The notes: a model not told the origin generated them from the letters alone. DNA of 41,275 nucleotides from Actinomycetota bacterium (GCA_018268435.1 JAFDWP010000209.1:1-41275), one strand, 5' to 3'; positions 7,844-16,881 are shown, numbered from the stretch's first letter. Numbers and translations are program-made.

Positions 7844-8965
7844 ATGAGTGACCAGGAGCTTTCGAAGCCGGCGCAGGCGCACGACGTCGACGACGCCGTG
7901 GCCGCCACGCCCGAGGCAGCCCAGGCCGACGCCGCCGAGGCGCAGGACGCCGTCCAGGCCGATGCGGCACCGGCCGCCGAGGTGCAGGACGCCGCGACCG
8001 AGGCCGTCGCCGACGGGGCGGCCACGCAGCCCGACCACGCCGCCGTCGCGCAGAGCGCCAACGAGAGCCTCGCCGAGGCCGCCCGCGCCGCCGACGCCAC
8101 AGAGTCCGCGGCCGAGAAGCCCGCGGCCGAGGGCGCCGCGTCGGAGGGCGCCGCGGCCGGTACGCCGGTCGAGGAGCGCACGCCCGCCGTGGATCCCGAT
8201 CTCGCCGCATTCGAAGAGGCGGAGTCCGCCTACCCCGGCACGTTCGGCGGCACGTTCACCCCGCCGCCCGCCGAGGCGGCGGCGGAGACGGCGGTGCTGA
8301 GCGGCGCGACCACGCGGCTCGACGCCTTCGACGACGCCCCCACACAGGTGCTCGCACCGCCGCCCGCCGCGGTGGTGGCGCCCGCCGCCGTGGTCGATGC
8401 GCCCCCCATCTTCGTGCAGGCGCCGGAAGCTCCGCGCGAGCGGGGCAACCGCGGAGCGATCTTCGGCATCGGGCTGCTCGCGGCGGTGGCGTTCGCGATC
8501 CTCTACCTCGGCACGGCCCTCGGCATCGCCGCGCTCGCCGGGGAGATCCCCACGACCGAGAGCCTCGGTGCGATCGTGCTGGACTACCTGCGCAGCGCGG
8601 GGCTGTGGGTCCCTGTCGCGGTGTTCGCGATCGGCTTCTGGCTGCTCGGTGCGATCATCAACCGCGGCCGCTGGGGATTCTGGGTCGTCTTCGGCATCAT
8701 CGTGGGCGTGTTCGCCTACGCGGGTCACGTGCTCGGCGCGGTCGGAGCCGTCGAGTTCTGGAAGATGAGCGGATCCGACATCTCGAACCTGATGAACGCG
8801 CAGCTGCTGTCGCCGCTGGCGATCGCCGCGTTCATCTTCGGCCGTGAGCTCACGATCTGGTTCGGCGCCTGGGCCGCGCGCACCGGAGCACGGCGTACTG
8901 TGCAGAACGAGGAGGCGCAGCGCGAGTACGAGCGCGTCCTCGAGGCCGGTCCCCAGCTGTCGTAG
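7844..8965 (+). CDS. Membrane protein with long Ala/Glu-rich N-terminus
   Basis: A 373-residue protein in two parts. Residues 1-200 are low-complexity, rich in Ala, Glu, Asp and Pro and probably disordered. Residues 205-343 carry about four membrane helices (roughly 205-233, 254-273, 277-302, 320-343), with a charged C-terminal tail. The start ATG 7844 has GGAGGA upstream. The downstream gene also encodes a small membrane protein, so the two may work together. I do not recognise a family; proteins with a disordered acidic cytoplasmic tail and four helices are common in Microbacteriaceae. Confidence 0.75.
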   Translation: MSDQELSKPAQAHDVDDAVAATPEAAQADAAEAQDAVQADAAPAAEVQDAATEAVADGAATQPDHAAVAQSANESLAEAARAADATESAAEKPAAEGAASEGAAAGTPVEERTPAVDPDLAAFEEAESAYPGTFGGTFTPPPAEAAAETAVLSGATTRLDAFDDAPTQVLAPPPAAVVAPAAVVDAPPIFVQAPEAPRERGNRGAIFGIGLLAAVAFAILYLGTALGIAALAGEIPTTESLGAIVLDYLRSAGLWVPVAVFAIGFWLLGAIINRGRWGFWVVFGIIVGVFAYAGHVLGAVGAVEFWKMSGSDISNLMNAQLLSPLAIAAFIFGRELTIWFGAWAARTGARRTVQNEEAQREYERVLEAGPQLS

Positions 8966-8997
8966 CAGACGGGTCCGGCCCATCCGGGCAGGAGAGC

Positions 8998-9504
8998 ATC
9001 ACGAACGACACCACGCCGAACCCCCGCGAGCCCCGGCCCGCGGGGGTTCGGCCTGTCCTCGCATGGGTGATCGGCGTCGTGTCGTTCTTCGCGCTGACGA
9101 TCATGGGGCTGGGCGTGCTCAGCCTGTTCGCCGAGCGGGACATCATCGCCGTGCCCGGGCTGGGGCAGCTTCCCGGCGTCGTCGGCATGACGCTCGCCGT
9201 GCTCCTGTTCGCCCTCGCGCTGTGGGGGGTGCTCGCCGATCCGCGTCCGTCGTTCGTCGCGACGGTGTTCCTCGCCCTGGGTGCCGCGCTCGTGCACCTC
9301 GGGGGAGTGTGGGGCGCCGCGGTCGCGGAGGGCGCCGGGGCCGTCGACGCGACCGCGGCCGCGGGACAGCTCGTGCTGGGCGGGGCGAGCGCGGTCATCG
9401 TCGTCGCCGCGGTGATCGCGGCCTGGGTGGCGATCGCCCTGCGCCGCACCGCCGCCCGGGCGCCGCGCTGGCCTTGGGAGAAGGACGACGACGAGCCGCA
9501 GTGA
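8998..9504 (+). CDS. Small membrane protein, start uncertain (ATC 8998 or GTG 9067)
   Basis: A polytopic protein of 145-169 residues with about four hydrophobic segments and a charged tail ending WEKDDDEPQ. The first ordinary start codon is GTG 9067, but it has no Shine-Dalgarno sequence and would begin inside the first membrane helix. In frame upstream, ATC at 8998 opens [12 protein letters not shown], a typical hydrophilic N-terminus, and an AGGAG lies at 8990-8994, though only 3 nt away. There is no other in-frame start back to the previous stop region. So the gene either uses a rare ATC start or has lost its ATG. A strong hairpin (9016-9051) falls between the two candidates. Function unknown. 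Confidence 0.6.
   Translation: MTNDTTPNPREPRPAGVRPVLAWVIGVVSFFALTIMGLGVLSLFAERDIIAVPGLGQLPGVVGMTLAVLLFALALWGVLADPRPSFVATVFLALGAALVHLGGVWGAAVAEGAGAVDATAAAGQLVLGGASAVIVVAAVIAAWVAIALRRTAARAPRWPWEKDDDEPQ
9016..9051. terminator. 13-bp GC-rich hairpin after the Ala-rich membrane protein
   Basis: CCGAACCCCCGCG (9016-9028) pairs perfectly with 9039-9051 across a 10-nt loop. It could terminate the gene ending at 8965, but it also lies inside the reading frame from the ATC candidate at 8998, so the two readings conflict. Confidence 0.4.
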
Positions 9505-9584
9505 GTCGCGCGGGCTGGTGTGCCCCGCGCCGTCCCCCCGGCGTCGATCTCGCGTGCCGCTGCCGCCCGGGCGTGTCCGCGCCG

Positions 9585-9596
9585 TACGCTGGAGGT
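9585..9596 (+). promoter_or_regulatory. Leaderless-type promoter of the CxxC protein gene
   Basis: TACGCT (9585-9590), six bases, then GTG at 9597. Confidence 0.55.
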
Positions 9597-10244
9597 GTGG
9601 AGCGCTCGCTGGAGACGCAGGTGGACCAGGCCGTGGAGGCCTGGCTGCGCTGGGTGCCGCGCTGGGAGCCGGCGACGCACCGCGGACGGGTCGCGCCATG
9701 CCGCCGCTGCCTGGGATCCCCGGTGCTGTCGGCCGCGGGGATCGGCGCGAACGTGCCGCACGGCGTGCAGCACGGACTCTCCACACGGATCAAGGCCATC
9801 GTCGACCACTCCGTCGCGGAGTACACGGCGCTGAATCTGCCCATGCTGCAGAGCGAGCTCGACCAGCAGGCCGCGCGCAACAGGGCCCGCGCGTACCGGC
9901 CCACCGAGGACCTGGAGCCCGAGTACGAGGGTATGCCGCTGGATCCGGATCCGGTGCCGGGGGCGCCGTTCCTGTTCACGCTCGCCGGCATGGCCGACGA
10001 GGACGCCGCGGAGCTGCCTCCGCTGCCGCCGCTCGGCGATGAGGCGAAGGCGGCGCTGCGCCACGAGGTGGCGCTGGCGGACGACTTCGCGAACGTGGTC
10101 GGCCGGGAGATCTGCGGGCTGCTGCTGCGGCACCGGCTGCGCGTGCAGGCGGCGATCTCGGAGTACGTGGAGCCGCAGATCGAGGCGATGCTCGCCGAAC
10201 TCACCGAGGCGCTGGACTCGCCGTTCGACCCCGACACGCTCTGA
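9597..10244 (+). CDS. Conserved hypothetical protein with a CxxC pair
   Basis: A 215-residue, acidic, soluble protein. The GTG start at 9597 is fixed by a TACGCT-N6 leaderless promoter; a much longer frame upstream of it is non-coding. A single CRRC pair (Cys35, Cys38) might bind metal but no second pair is evident. The central part is hydrophilic (residues 100-150) and the end is helical (about 160-208). It lies directly before the str operon but has its own promoter and is separated from rpsL by 259 bp. I recognise no family and assign no function. Confidence 0.7.
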   Translation: MERSLETQVDQAVEAWLRWVPRWEPATHRGRVAPCRRCLGSPVLSAAGIGANVPHGVQHGLSTRIKAIVDHSVAEYTALNLPMLQSELDQQAARNRARAYRPTEDLEPEYEGMPLDPDPVPGAPFLFTLAGMADEDAAELPPLPPLGDEAKAALRHEVALADDFANVVGREICGLLLRHRLRVQAAISEYVEPQIEAMLAELTEALDSPFDPDTL

Positions 10245-10308
10245 GTCGATCCGCCCCGGCCCGTACCCCGCGCAACCCCGCCCGCTCCGGCGCGCCGGTT
10301 GCGCGCAT

Positions 10309-10337
10309 TTGACCGGGCTGTTACGCCGCATTACCAT
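10309..10337 (+). promoter_or_regulatory. Promoter of the rpsL (str) operon
   Basis: TTGACC (10309-10314), a 17-bp spacer and TACCAT (10332-10337): a near-consensus housekeeping promoter, the best in the window, as expected for a heavily expressed operon. Transcription would begin near 10344. Confidence 0.8.
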
Positions 10338-10342
10338 AGAGC

Positions 10343-10413
10343 GGGTATGCGTGCGTCTTGACGCGCGCGTACAGGGCACCGGCTCTCGCCGGTTCCGCCC
10401 CCACGGCATACCC
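10343..10413 (+). promoter_or_regulatory. Structured leader of the str operon
   Basis: The leader before rpsL is about 160 nt. GGGTATGC (10343-10350), the first transcribed bases, can pair perfectly with GCATACCC (10406-10413), enclosing a strong inner hairpin, ACCGGC-tctc-GCCGGT, near 10379-10394. A further pair, GCACG/CGTGC, follows near 10427-10445. Such a leader could be the target of ribosomal-protein feedback or an attenuator; no known riboswitch class is recognised. Confidence 0.4.
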
Positions 10414-10503
10414 ACCATTCACACGCACGTCGTTCTCGGCGTGCGGGCGGGTCTGATGTGAACCCCATCACGCTGTCACCGTGCAGCACAACAAGGAGAA
10501 GCA

Positions 10504-10872
10504 GTGCCAACTATTCAGCAGTTGGTTCGCAAGGGTCGTTCGCCGAAGGTCTCCAAGACCAAGGCTCCCGCCCTGAAGTCGAACCCGCAGCAGGCCGGCG
10601 TGTGCACCCGCGTGTACACCACCACCCCGAAGAAGCCGAACTCGGCGATGCGCAAGGTCGCTCGTGTGAAGCTCCGCAACGGCACCGAGGTCACCGCGTA
10701 CATCCCCGGTGAGGGCCACAACCTGCAGGAGCACTCGCTGGTGCTCGTGCGCGGTGGTCGTGTCAAGGATCTCCCCGGTGTGCGTTACAAGATCGTCCGT
10801 GGCGCCCTGGACACCCAGGCCGTCAAGAACCGTAAGCAGGCTCGTTCCCGCTACGGCGCGAAGAAGGGTTGA
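10504..10872 (+). CDS. rpsL: 30S ribosomal protein S12
   Basis: A 122-residue protein of the decoding centre. It carries the invariant PNSAMRK block and both streptomycin-contact lysines, Lys43 (TPKKPNSA) and Lys88 (GRVKDLPG), in wild-type form, so a streptomycin-sensitive S12 is expected. GTG start with AAGGAG upstream. First gene of the str operon, driven by the promoter at 10309; rpsG follows after 5 bp. Confidence 0.98.
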   Translation: MPTIQQLVRKGRSPKVSKTKAPALKSNPQQAGVCTRVYTTTPKKPNSAMRKVARVKLRNGTEVTAYIPGEGHNLQEHSLVLVRGGRVKDLPGVRYKIVRGALDTQAVKNRKQARSRYGAKKG

Positions 10873-10877
10873 GTTAG

Positions 10878-11348
10878 ATGCCTCGTAAGGGCCCCGCCCC
10901 CAAGCGCCCCGTCGTCAACGACCCGGTCTACGGCGCACCGATCGTCAGCCAGCTGGTCAACAAGATCCTCATCGACGGCAAGAAGTCGCTCGCCGAGGCC
11001 ATCGTCTACGGCGCCCTCACCGGTGTCGAGGCGAAGAACGGCCAGGATGCCGTCGCGACCCTGAAGAAGGCTCTCGACAACATCCGTCCGACCCTCGAGG
11101 TCAAGAGCCGCCGCGTCGGTGGTTCGACCTACCAGGTCCCGGTCGAGGTGAAGCCGCACCGCGCGAACACCCTCGCCCTGCGCTGGCTCGTCGGCTACGC
11201 CAAGAGCCGTCGTGAGAAGACCATGACCGAGCGTCTCCAGAACGAGATCCTGGACGCCTCGAACGGCCTGGGTGCCGCGGTCAAGCGCCGCGAGGACACC
11301 CACAAGATGGCCGAGTCGAACCGCGCCTTCGCGCACTACCGCTGGTAA
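10878..11348 (+). CDS. rpsG: 30S ribosomal protein S7
   Basis: A 156-residue primary binder of the 16S rRNA 3' domain that nucleates head assembly. It has the typical [10 protein letters not shown] opening, the [12 protein letters not shown] hairpin and the NRAFAHYRW ending; the length is standard. In other bacteria S7 represses its own operon. The fusA start follows after 130 bp containing an inverted repeat (11364-11421). Confidence 0.98.
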   Translation: MPRKGPAPKRPVVNDPVYGAPIVSQLVNKILIDGKKSLAEAIVYGALTGVEAKNGQDAVATLKKALDNIRPTLEVKSRRVGGSTYQVPVEVKPHRANTLALRWLVGYAKSRREKTMTERLQNEILDASNGLGAAVKRREDTHKMAESNRAFAHYRW

Positions 11349-11363
11349 TCACCCAGTCGGGCC

Positions 11364-11421
11364 GGATCGGTTCGCCGCTCCTGGGCCCCCGAGGCTCGTG
11401 ACGAGCTCGGCGGACCGATCC
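11364..11421. repeat. Inverted repeat in the rpsG-fusA spacer
   Basis: Arms 11364-11377 and 11408-11421 pair over 14 bp with one wobble around a 30-nt loop that has its own small palindrome (CTCGTGACGAG). It has no T-tract and lies inside an operon, so it may be an mRNA processing or attenuation hairpin, or a member of the dispersed intergenic repeats. Confidence 0.5.
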
Positions 11422-11478
11422 AGCACCCACACACTTTCCTTCGTCGCATGACGACAGTAAGAAGATAAGGACACCCCC

Positions 11479-13593
11479 GTGGCACAAGAAGTGCTCACCG
11501 ACCTGAGCAAGGTCCGCAACATCGGCATCATGGCGCACATCGATGCCGGTAAGACCACGACGACCGAGCGCATCCTGTTCTACACGGGTGTGAACCACAA
11601 GCTCGGCGAGACCCACGACGGTGCGTCGACGACCGACTGGATGGAGCAGGAGAAGGAGCGCGGCATCACGATCACGTCCGCCGCCGTGACCTGCTTCTGG
11701 AACAAGAACCAGATCAACATCATCGACACCCCCGGTCACGTGGACTTCACGGTCGAGGTGGAGCGCTCGCTCCGCGTCCTCGACGGTGCGGTCGCCGTGT
11801 TCGACGGCAAGGAGGGCGTGGAGCCCCAGTCCGAGACGGTGTGGCGTCAGGCCGACAAGTACAACGTCCCCCGCATCTGCTTCGTCAACAAGATGGACAA
11901 GCTCGGCGCGGACTTCTACTACACCGTCGACACCATCGTGAACCGCCTCGGCGCCAAGCCCCTCGTGCTGCAGCTGCCGATCGGTGCCGAGAACGACTTC
12001 GTCGGCGTCATCGACCTCATCGAGATGCGCGCGCTGGTCTGGCCCGGCGACGCGAAGGGTGACGTGACCATGGGCGCCTCGTACGAGGTGCAGGAGATCC
12101 CGGCCGACCTCAAGGACAAGGCCGAGGAGTACCGCCAGCACCTGCTGGAGACCGTCGCCGAGACCGACGAGGAGCTTCTCGAGAAGTTCTTCGGCGGCGA
12201 GGAGCTGACCGTCGCCGAGATCAAGGGCGCCATCCGCAAGATGGTCATCGGCAGCGAGATCTACCCGGTGCTCTGCGGCTCCGCGTTCAAGAACCGCGGT
12301 GTGCAGCCGATGCTGGACGCCGTCGTCGACTTCCTGCCGTCGCCGCTGGACATCCCGGCGATCGAGGCGCACGACCCGAAGGACGAGGAGAAGGTCATCG
12401 AGCGTCACCCCGACGCCAACGACCCCTTCGCCGCGCTGGCCTTCAAGGTCGCCGTGCACCCGTTCTTCGGTCGCCTCACCTACGTGCGCGTCTACTCGGG
12501 CGAGCTCGACTCCGGTTCCCAGGTCATCAACTCGACCAAGGGCAAGAAGGAGCGCATCGGGAAGATCTTCCAGATGCACGCCAACAAGGAGAACCCGGTC
12601 GACAAGCTGACCGCCGGCAACATCTACGCGGTCATCGGCCTGAAGGACACCACCACCGGTGACACCCTCGCCGACCCGTCCGCCCCGGTCGTCCTCGAGT
12701 CGATGACGTTCCCGGAGCCGGTGATCGAGGTCGCCATCGAGCCGAAGACCAAGGCCGACCAGGAGAAGCTGGGCACCGCGATCCAGAAGCTCGCCGAAGA
12801 GGACCCGACGTTCCGCACGGAGCTCAACCCCGAGACCGGTCAGACGACCATCAAGGGCATGGGCGAGCTGCACCTGGACATCCTCGTGGACCGCATGAAG
12901 CGCGAGTTCAAGGTCGAGGCCAACGTCGGCAAGCCGCAGGTGGCGTACCGCGAGACGATCAAGAAGGCCGTCGAGAAGCACGACTACACCCACAAGAAGC
13001 AGACGGGTGGATCGGGCCAGTTCGCCAAGATCCAGTTCACCATCGAGCCCCTCGAGGTGACCGCGGACAAGACCTACGAGTTCGTCAACAGCGTCACCGG
13101 CGGCCGCATCCCGCGCGAGTACATCGAGCCGACCAACCAGGGCTTCCAGGACGCCATGGCCACCGGAGCCCTCGCGGGCTACCCGATGGTCGGCGTCAAG
13201 GCGATCCTGGTCGACGGCGCGTCGCACGACGTCGACTCCTCGGAGATGGCGTTCAAGATCGCCGGCTCGATGGGCTTCAAGGAGGCCGTCCGCCGCGCGA
13301 ACCCCGTGCTGCTCGAGCCGCTGATGGCCGTCGAGGTCCGTACTCCCGAGGAGTACATGGGCGACGTCATCGGCGACCTGAACTCGCGTCGTGGCCAGAT
13401 CCAGTCGATGGAGGACGCCCAGGGCGTCAAGGTCGTCCGCGCGCTCGTCCCGCTGTCCGAGATGTTCGGCTACATCGGCGACCTGCGCTCGAAGACCTCG
13501 GGCCGCGCCGTCTACTCCATGGAGTTCGACAGCTACGCTGAGGTCCCGAAGGCCGTCGCCGACGAGATCATCCAGAAGACCAAGGGCGAGTAA
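11479..13593 (+). CDS. fusA: Elongation factor G
   Basis: A 704-residue ribosomal translocase GTPase. The P-loop AHIDAGKT is at residues 19-26, with the switch II motif DTPGHVD and the NKMD guanine-specificity motif following. Domains II-V continue to the C-terminal KTKGE, and the length is standard for bacterial EF-G. GTG start, with AAGATAAGGA upstream. It belongs to the str operon between rpsG and tuf. A single EF-G is present; nothing suggests a fusidic-acid resistance paralogue. Confidence 0.98.
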   Translation: MAQEVLTDLSKVRNIGIMAHIDAGKTTTTERILFYTGVNHKLGETHDGASTTDWMEQEKERGITITSAAVTCFWNKNQINIIDTPGHVDFTVEVERSLRVLDGAVAVFDGKEGVEPQSETVWRQADKYNVPRICFVNKMDKLGADFYYTVDTIVNRLGAKPLVLQLPIGAENDFVGVIDLIEMRALVWPGDAKGDVTMGASYEVQEIPADLKDKAEEYRQHLLETVAETDEELLEKFFGGEELTVAEIKGAIRKMVIGSEIYPVLCGSAFKNRGVQPMLDAVVDFLPSPLDIPAIEAHDPKDEEKVIERHPDANDPFAALAFKVAVHPFFGRLTYVRVYSGELDSGSQVINSTKGKKERIGKIFQMHANKENPVDKLTAGNIYAVIGLKDTTTGDTLADPSAPVVLESMTFPEPVIEVAIEPKTKADQEKLGTAIQKLAEEDPTFRTELNPETGQTTIKGMGELHLDILVDRMKREFKVEANVGKPQVAYRETIKKAVEKHDYTHKKQTGGSGQFAKIQFTIEPLEVTADKTYEFVNSVTGGRIPREYIEPTNQGFQDAMATGALAGYPMVGVKAILVDGASHDVDSSEMAFKIAGSMGFKEAVRRANPVLLEPLMAVEVRTPEEYMGDVIGDLNSRRGQIQSMEDAQGVKVVRALVPLSEMFGYIGDLRSKTSGRAVYSMEFDSYAEVPKAVADEIIQKTKGE

Positions 13594-13602
13594 GCCCTAG
13601 GC

Positions 13603-13681
13603 CCTTCGTCTCGTTCCGCTCGCTCAGGGGCCGGTCCTCGGATCCGGTTCCTGAGCGAGGAGCGGAGCGACGAGACGAAGG
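13603..13681. repeat. Long inverted repeat between fusA and tuf
   Basis: CCTTCGTCTCGTTCCGCTCG (13603 onward, arm to 13628) pairs with an arm at 13650-13681 that contains GAGCGACGAGACGAAGG, leaving a roughly 21-nt loop. The stem is about 26 bp with a small bulge. The same arms recur before truA (39232-39357). In this position the hairpin would end or attenuate the rpsL-rpsG-fusA transcript and separate it from tuf, which has AT-rich DNA and a probable promoter just behind it (13690-13716). Confidence 0.65.
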
Positions 13682-13691
13682 ATCAGACAAC

Positions 13692-13715
13692 TTCACATCG
13701 TCTCTCTATTAAACT
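13692..13715 (+). promoter_or_regulatory. AT-rich probable promoter of tuf
   Basis: After the fusA hairpin comes the most AT-rich stretch of the region, including TATTAAACT (13707-13715). TAAACT could serve as a -10 box about 77 nt before the tuf start, but no good -35 at 17 bp spacing is visible, so this is a weak call. Confidence 0.35.
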
Positions 13716-13774
13716 GAGAATCTGAAACCCGTAGGAAAGCGGTCACAATCCAGTGCCCGGTGCCCCTACATGAC

Positions 13775-13788
13775 GTCCTGAGGAGGAC
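13775..13788 (+). promoter_or_regulatory. Hairpin over the tuf ribosome binding site
   Basis: GTCCT-GAGG-AGGAC folds into a 5-bp stem whose 3' arm and loop contain the tuf Shine-Dalgarno sequence AGGAGG (13781-13786). It is small, but it could lower initiation unless opened by ribosomes. Confidence 0.3.
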
Positions 13789-13791
13789 CCA

Positions 13792-14985
13792 GTGGCTAAG
13801 GCCAAGTTCGAGCGGACCAAGCCGCACGTGAACATCGGAACGATCGGTCACGTCGACCACGGCAAGACCACGCTCACCGCCGCGATCTCGAAGGTGCTCG
13901 CAGACAAGTTCCCGTCTGCCACCAACGTGCAGCGCGACTTCGCGTCGATCGACTCCGCTCCTGAGGAGCGTCAGCGCGGTATCACGATCAACATCTCGCA
14001 CGTCGAGTACGAGACCCCGAAGCGTCACTACGCGCACGTCGACGCGCCCGGTCACGCCGACTACATCAAGAACATGATCACCGGTGCCGCTCAGATGGAC
14101 GGCGCGATCCTCGTGGTCGCCGCCACCGACGGTCCGATGGCGCAGACCCGTGAGCACGTGCTGCTCGCCAAGCAGGTCGGCGTGCCGTACCTGCTCGTCG
14201 CCCTGAACAAGAGCGACATGGTCGACGACGAGGAGATCCTGGAGCTCGTCGAGCTCGAGGTCCGCGAGCTGCTCAGCAGCCAGGACTTCGACGGCGACAA
14301 CGCTCCGGTCGTGCGCGTCTCGGGCCTCAAGGCTCTCGAGGGCGACGAGAAGTGGGTCAACTCCATCGTCGAGCTCATGGAGGCCGTCGACGAGTCCATC
14401 CCGGACCCGGTGCGCGACAAGGACAAGCCGTTCCTGATGCCGATCGAGGACGTCTTCACGATCACCGGTCGTGGCACGGTCGTCACGGGCCGCGCCGAGC
14501 GCGGTACCCTCGCGATCAACTCCGAGGTCGAGATCGTCGGCATCCGCCCGACGCAGAAGACCACGGTCACGGGTATCGAGATGTTCCACAAGCAGCTCGA
14601 CGAGGCCTGGGCCGGCGAGAACTGCGGTCTGCTGCTCCGCGGCACCAAGCGTGAGGACGTCGAGCGCGGCCAGGTCGTCGTGAAGCCGGGCTCGATCACC
14701 CCGCACACGGAGTTCGAGGGCACCGCGTACATCCTGTCCAAGGACGAGGGTGGCCGCCACAACCCCTTCTACACGAACTACCGCCCGCAGTTCTACTTCC
14801 GCACCACGGACGTCACCGGCGTCATCACGCTGCCCGAGGGCACCGAGATGGTCATGCCGGGCGACACCACCGACATGAAGGTGGACCTCATCCAGCCCAT
14901 CGCCATGGAAGAGGGCCTCGGCTTCGCGATCCGTGAGGGTGGCCGCACCGTCGGCGCCGGCACGGTGACCAAGGTCATCAAGTAA
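13792..14985 (+). CDS. tuf: Elongation factor Tu
   Basis: A 397-residue GTPase delivering aminoacyl-tRNA to the ribosome. It has the P-loop GHVDHGK (19-25), the effector loop QRGITI, DAPGH and NKSD motifs, and the domain III ending [13 protein letters not shown] start with AGGAGG upstream. Last gene of the str cluster, probably with its own promoter after the inverted repeat, and closed by a clear terminator at 15001. Confidence 0.98.
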   Translation: MAKAKFERTKPHVNIGTIGHVDHGKTTLTAAISKVLADKFPSATNVQRDFASIDSAPEERQRGITINISHVEYETPKRHYAHVDAPGHADYIKNMITGAAQMDGAILVVAATDGPMAQTREHVLLAKQVGVPYLLVALNKSDMVDDEEILELVELEVRELLSSQDFDGDNAPVVRVSGLKALEGDEKWVNSIVELMEAVDESIPDPVRDKDKPFLMPIEDVFTITGRGTVVTGRAERGTLAINSEVEIVGIRPTQKTTVTGIEMFHKQLDEAWAGENCGLLLRGTKREDVERGQVVVKPGSITPHTEFEGTAYILSKDEGGRHNPFYTNYRPQFYFRTTDVTGVITLPEGTEMVMPGDTTDMKVDLIQPIAMEEGLGFAIREGGRTVGAGTVTKVIK

Positions 14986-15000
14986 GCATCTGCTTCTGCA

Positions 15001-15034
15001 CACAGGGGTCGGGCCTTCGGGCTCGGCCCCTGTG
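15001..15034 (+). terminator. Terminator after tuf
   Basis: CACAGGGG (15001-15008) pairs with CCCCTGTG (15027-15034), and the inner CGGGCC-TTCG-GGCTCG continues the stem to a stable TTCG tetraloop. It starts 16 bp after the tuf stop. Confidence 0.8.
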
Positions 15035-15143
15035 TCGTTCCCGCGTCTCACCGCGCAACAGGGACTTGTCGGCATCGTCGTCCGACCGGCAGAATGGCCA
15101 CGTGCGGGCCGACCGGCGGCCCGGTCAAGGGAGGGAAGCCCCT

Positions 15144-15368
15144 ATGAGTCTCGGTGACGCCATCAACGACGCGGTGAACAAGGGCAAGGAGTTCTTCGAG
15201 GAGAACAAGGAGAAGGTCGAGGGGCTGCTGCACAGCGAGCAGGCCGAGGGCATCAGCGACAAGGTCCTTGACGGCGCGGCCGATCTCGCCAAGAAGGTCG
15301 CCCCCGGCGCGGCCGAGCAGATCGATGACGTGCGGGACAACGTCGACAAGCAGGTCGGCAACGAGTGA
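15144..15368 (+). CDS. MT0933-like antitoxin-type small protein
   Basis: A 74-residue, charged, helical protein: MSLGDAINDAVNKGKEFFEE, then AEGISDKVLDGAADLAKKVAPG. It resembles the MT0933 (Rv0909-like) antitoxin family, whose mycobacterial member is paired with a toxin of the SRPBCC fold. No toxin gene is present on either side, so it is an orphan here and may have a different role, such as a stress-related small protein. ATG 15144 has GGGAGGGAAG upstream. It lies alone between the tuf and rpsJ transcription units and ends at its own terminator. Confidence 0.65.
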   Translation: MSLGDAINDAVNKGKEFFEENKEKVEGLLHSEQAEGISDKVLDGAADLAKKVAPGAAEQIDDVRDNVDKQVGNE

Positions 15369-15395
15369 CGCGCACTGCGCAGAACTGACGTCTCG

Positions 15396-15429
15396 CGAAG
15401 GGCGGGGAGCTCCGGCTCCCCGCCCTTCG
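15396..15429 (+). terminator. Terminator after the antitoxin-like gene
   Basis: CGAAGGGCGGGGAGC (15396-15410) pairs perfectly with 15415-15429 around a 4-nt loop: a 15-bp GC-rich stem, without a T-tract. Confidence 0.75.
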
Positions 15430-15503
15430 TCGTGCGTGCCGCACTGCCACGCCCGCGCACGGGCGAGCGGCGCGCCCGACACGCCGCCACGACACGCCCG
15501 AGT

Positions 15504-15532
15504 TTGCGACACGCCCGGGCTGCACGTAGACT
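15504..15532 (+). promoter_or_regulatory. Promoter of the S10 operon
   Basis: TTGCGA (15504-15509), exactly 17 bp, then TAGACT (15527-15532). Transcription would begin near 15539, giving rpsJ an unusually long leader of about 360 nt. Confidence 0.7.
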
Positions 15533-15538
15533 GTTGAG

Positions 15539-15897
15539 GTTCCACATTCCGGAGCGCGTCCCGACGTGCGCCGGATCACTGCCAGGGCAGTGCACAGACG
15601 GCGCCCCTCCTTCGGGAGGCGAGCGCAGGGATCTGGGCCGCGGGCAGCAGAACACACAACCGACACCTCCTCACCGAGGCCCCGTCATGTGCGGGGGTCG
15701 GCTTCCGCGAGTCGTGAGGCTCCGGGCTGACAGCAGAACAGTGGTGCGCCCCTTCGACGGGCTCGGAGATCGGATCCTCGGATCCGGGATCCGGCCAGGA
15801 GGAGGAGTGCGAAGACGCAGACCGCGTCGTCGCGCGTCCAATGCCCCCGGATCACCCGGTCCGGGCAGGTAAGACGCTTGAAGAGAGAGAGCAGACA
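15539..15897 (+). promoter_or_regulatory. Long structured 5' leader of the S10 operon
   Basis: About 360 nt without a credible gene between the promoter and rpsJ. It holds a strong hairpin with a TTCG tetraloop and a bulged base (15601-15626: GCGC, CCTCC-ttcg-GGAGG, GCGC), a degenerate copy of the CCTTCGACAGGCTC-type repeat at 15749-15768, and three GGATCC sites that can pair with each other (15774-15793). In Escherichia coli the S10 leader is the target of L4 feedback; whether this unrelated sequence does the same is unknown. Confidence 0.45.
15749..15768. repeat. Degenerate copy of the CCTTCGACAGGCTC repeat
   Basis: CCCTTCGACGGGCTCGGAG matches the dispersed repeat seen at 19355, 30964 and 32146 with three or four changes. 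It lies inside the rpsJ leader. Confidence 0.5.
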
Positions 15898-16206
15898 ATG
15901 GCGGGACAGAAGATCCGCATTCGCCTGAAGTCGTATGACCACGAGGTCATCGACACGTCGGCCCGCAAGATCGTCGACACCGTGACCCGTGCGGGCGCGA
16001 CCGTCGTCGGCCCGGTGCCGCTTCCGACCGAGAAGAACGTCGTGTGCGTCATCCGGTCGCCCCACAAGTACAAGGACAGCCGCGAGCACTTCGAGATGCG
16101 CACCCACAAGCGTCTGATCGACATCGTCGACCCGACGCCGAAGGCCGTTGACTCGCTCATGCGTCTCGACCTTCCTGCTGACGTCAACATCGAGATCAAG
16201 CTGTAA
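15898..16206 (+). CDS. rpsJ: 30S ribosomal protein S10
   Basis: A 102-residue protein of the 30S head, which doubles as NusE in transcription antitermination. [19 protein letters not shown] and the loop [21 protein letters not shown] are diagnostic. ATG 15898 (AGAGAGAG upstream) is chosen over an in-frame extension because it gives the standard S10 length. First gene of the S10 operon. Confidence 0.97.
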   Translation: MAGQKIRIRLKSYDHEVIDTSARKIVDTVTRAGATVVGPVPLPTEKNVVCVIRSPHKYKDSREHFEMRTHKRLIDIVDPTPKAVDSLMRLDLPADVNIEIKL

Positions 16207-16216
16207 GGGGATCACG

Positions 16217-16876
16217 ATGGTCGACATCAACGCAAAGATTTCCAAGGGCCTGCTCGGCACCAAGCTCGGCATGACCCAGGTCTGGAACGAGAACGGCAAG
16301 CTGATCCCGGTCACCGTGATCGAGCTGGCCCCGAACGTGGTCACCCAGGTCCGCACCCCCGAGAAGGACGGCTACAACGCCGTGCAGATCGCGGCCGGTC
16401 AGATCGACCCGCGCAAGGTCACGCAGCCCCTCGCCAAGCACTTCGAGGCCGCCGGGGTCACCCCGCGCCGTCACGTCACCGAGATCCGCACCGCGGACGC
16501 CGGCGACTACACGCTCGGCCAGGAGCTCACCGTTGACGGCACCTTCGAGGCCGGCCAGCTGGTCGACGTCGTCGGCACCAGCAAGGGCAAGGGCTTCGCC
16601 GGTGTCATGAAGCGTCACAACTTCAAGGGTGTCTCCGCCTCGCACGGTGCGCACCGCAACCACCGCAAGCCCGGTTCCATCGGTGCTTCCTCGACCCCGA
16701 GCCGTGTCTTCAAGGGCATGCGCATGGCTGGTCGTATGGGTGGCGAGCGCGTGACCGTCCTCAACCTCACGGTGCACGCCGTCGACGCCGAGAAGGGTCT
16801 GCTGCTCGTCAAGGGCGCCGTCCCCGGCGCGCGCGGTCGCATCGTCTACGTCCGCAACGCAGTGAAGGGTGCCTGA
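16217..16876 (+). CDS. rplC: 50S ribosomal protein L3
   Basis: A 219-residue protein near the peptidyl transferase centre. [13 protein letters not shown] at the start and the central [15 protein letters not shown]...[15 protein letters not shown] loop are L3 signatures. ATG 16217 follows AAGGGGAT at normal spacing, 10 bp after rpsJ. Confidence 0.97.
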   Translation: MVDINAKISKGLLGTKLGMTQVWNENGKLIPVTVIELAPNVVTQVRTPEKDGYNAVQIAAGQIDPRKVTQPLAKHFEAAGVTPRRHVTEIRTADAGDYTLGQELTVDGTFEAGQLVDVVGTSKGKGFAGVMKRHNFKGVSASHGAHRNHRKPGSIGASSTPSRVFKGMRMAGRMGGERVTVLNLTVHAVDAEKGLLLVKGAVPGARGRIVYVRNAVKGA

Positions 16877-16881
16877 GTCCC

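Noticed and set aside
8844..9596. Upstream extension of the CxxC protein to a 466-residue product
   Set aside because: The extension overlaps two membrane protein genes in another frame and is Arg/Gly-rich nonsense; the promoter and GTG at 9597 fit better.
10434..10503. A leader peptide before rpsL
   Set aside because: Short frames exist but none has a ribosome binding site or a meaningful codon pattern.
11281..13227. 648-codon minus-strand open frame opposite fusA
   Set aside because: Antisense to EF-G, a typical GC-bias shadow with Leu/Asp/Val-rich nonsense and no start signal.
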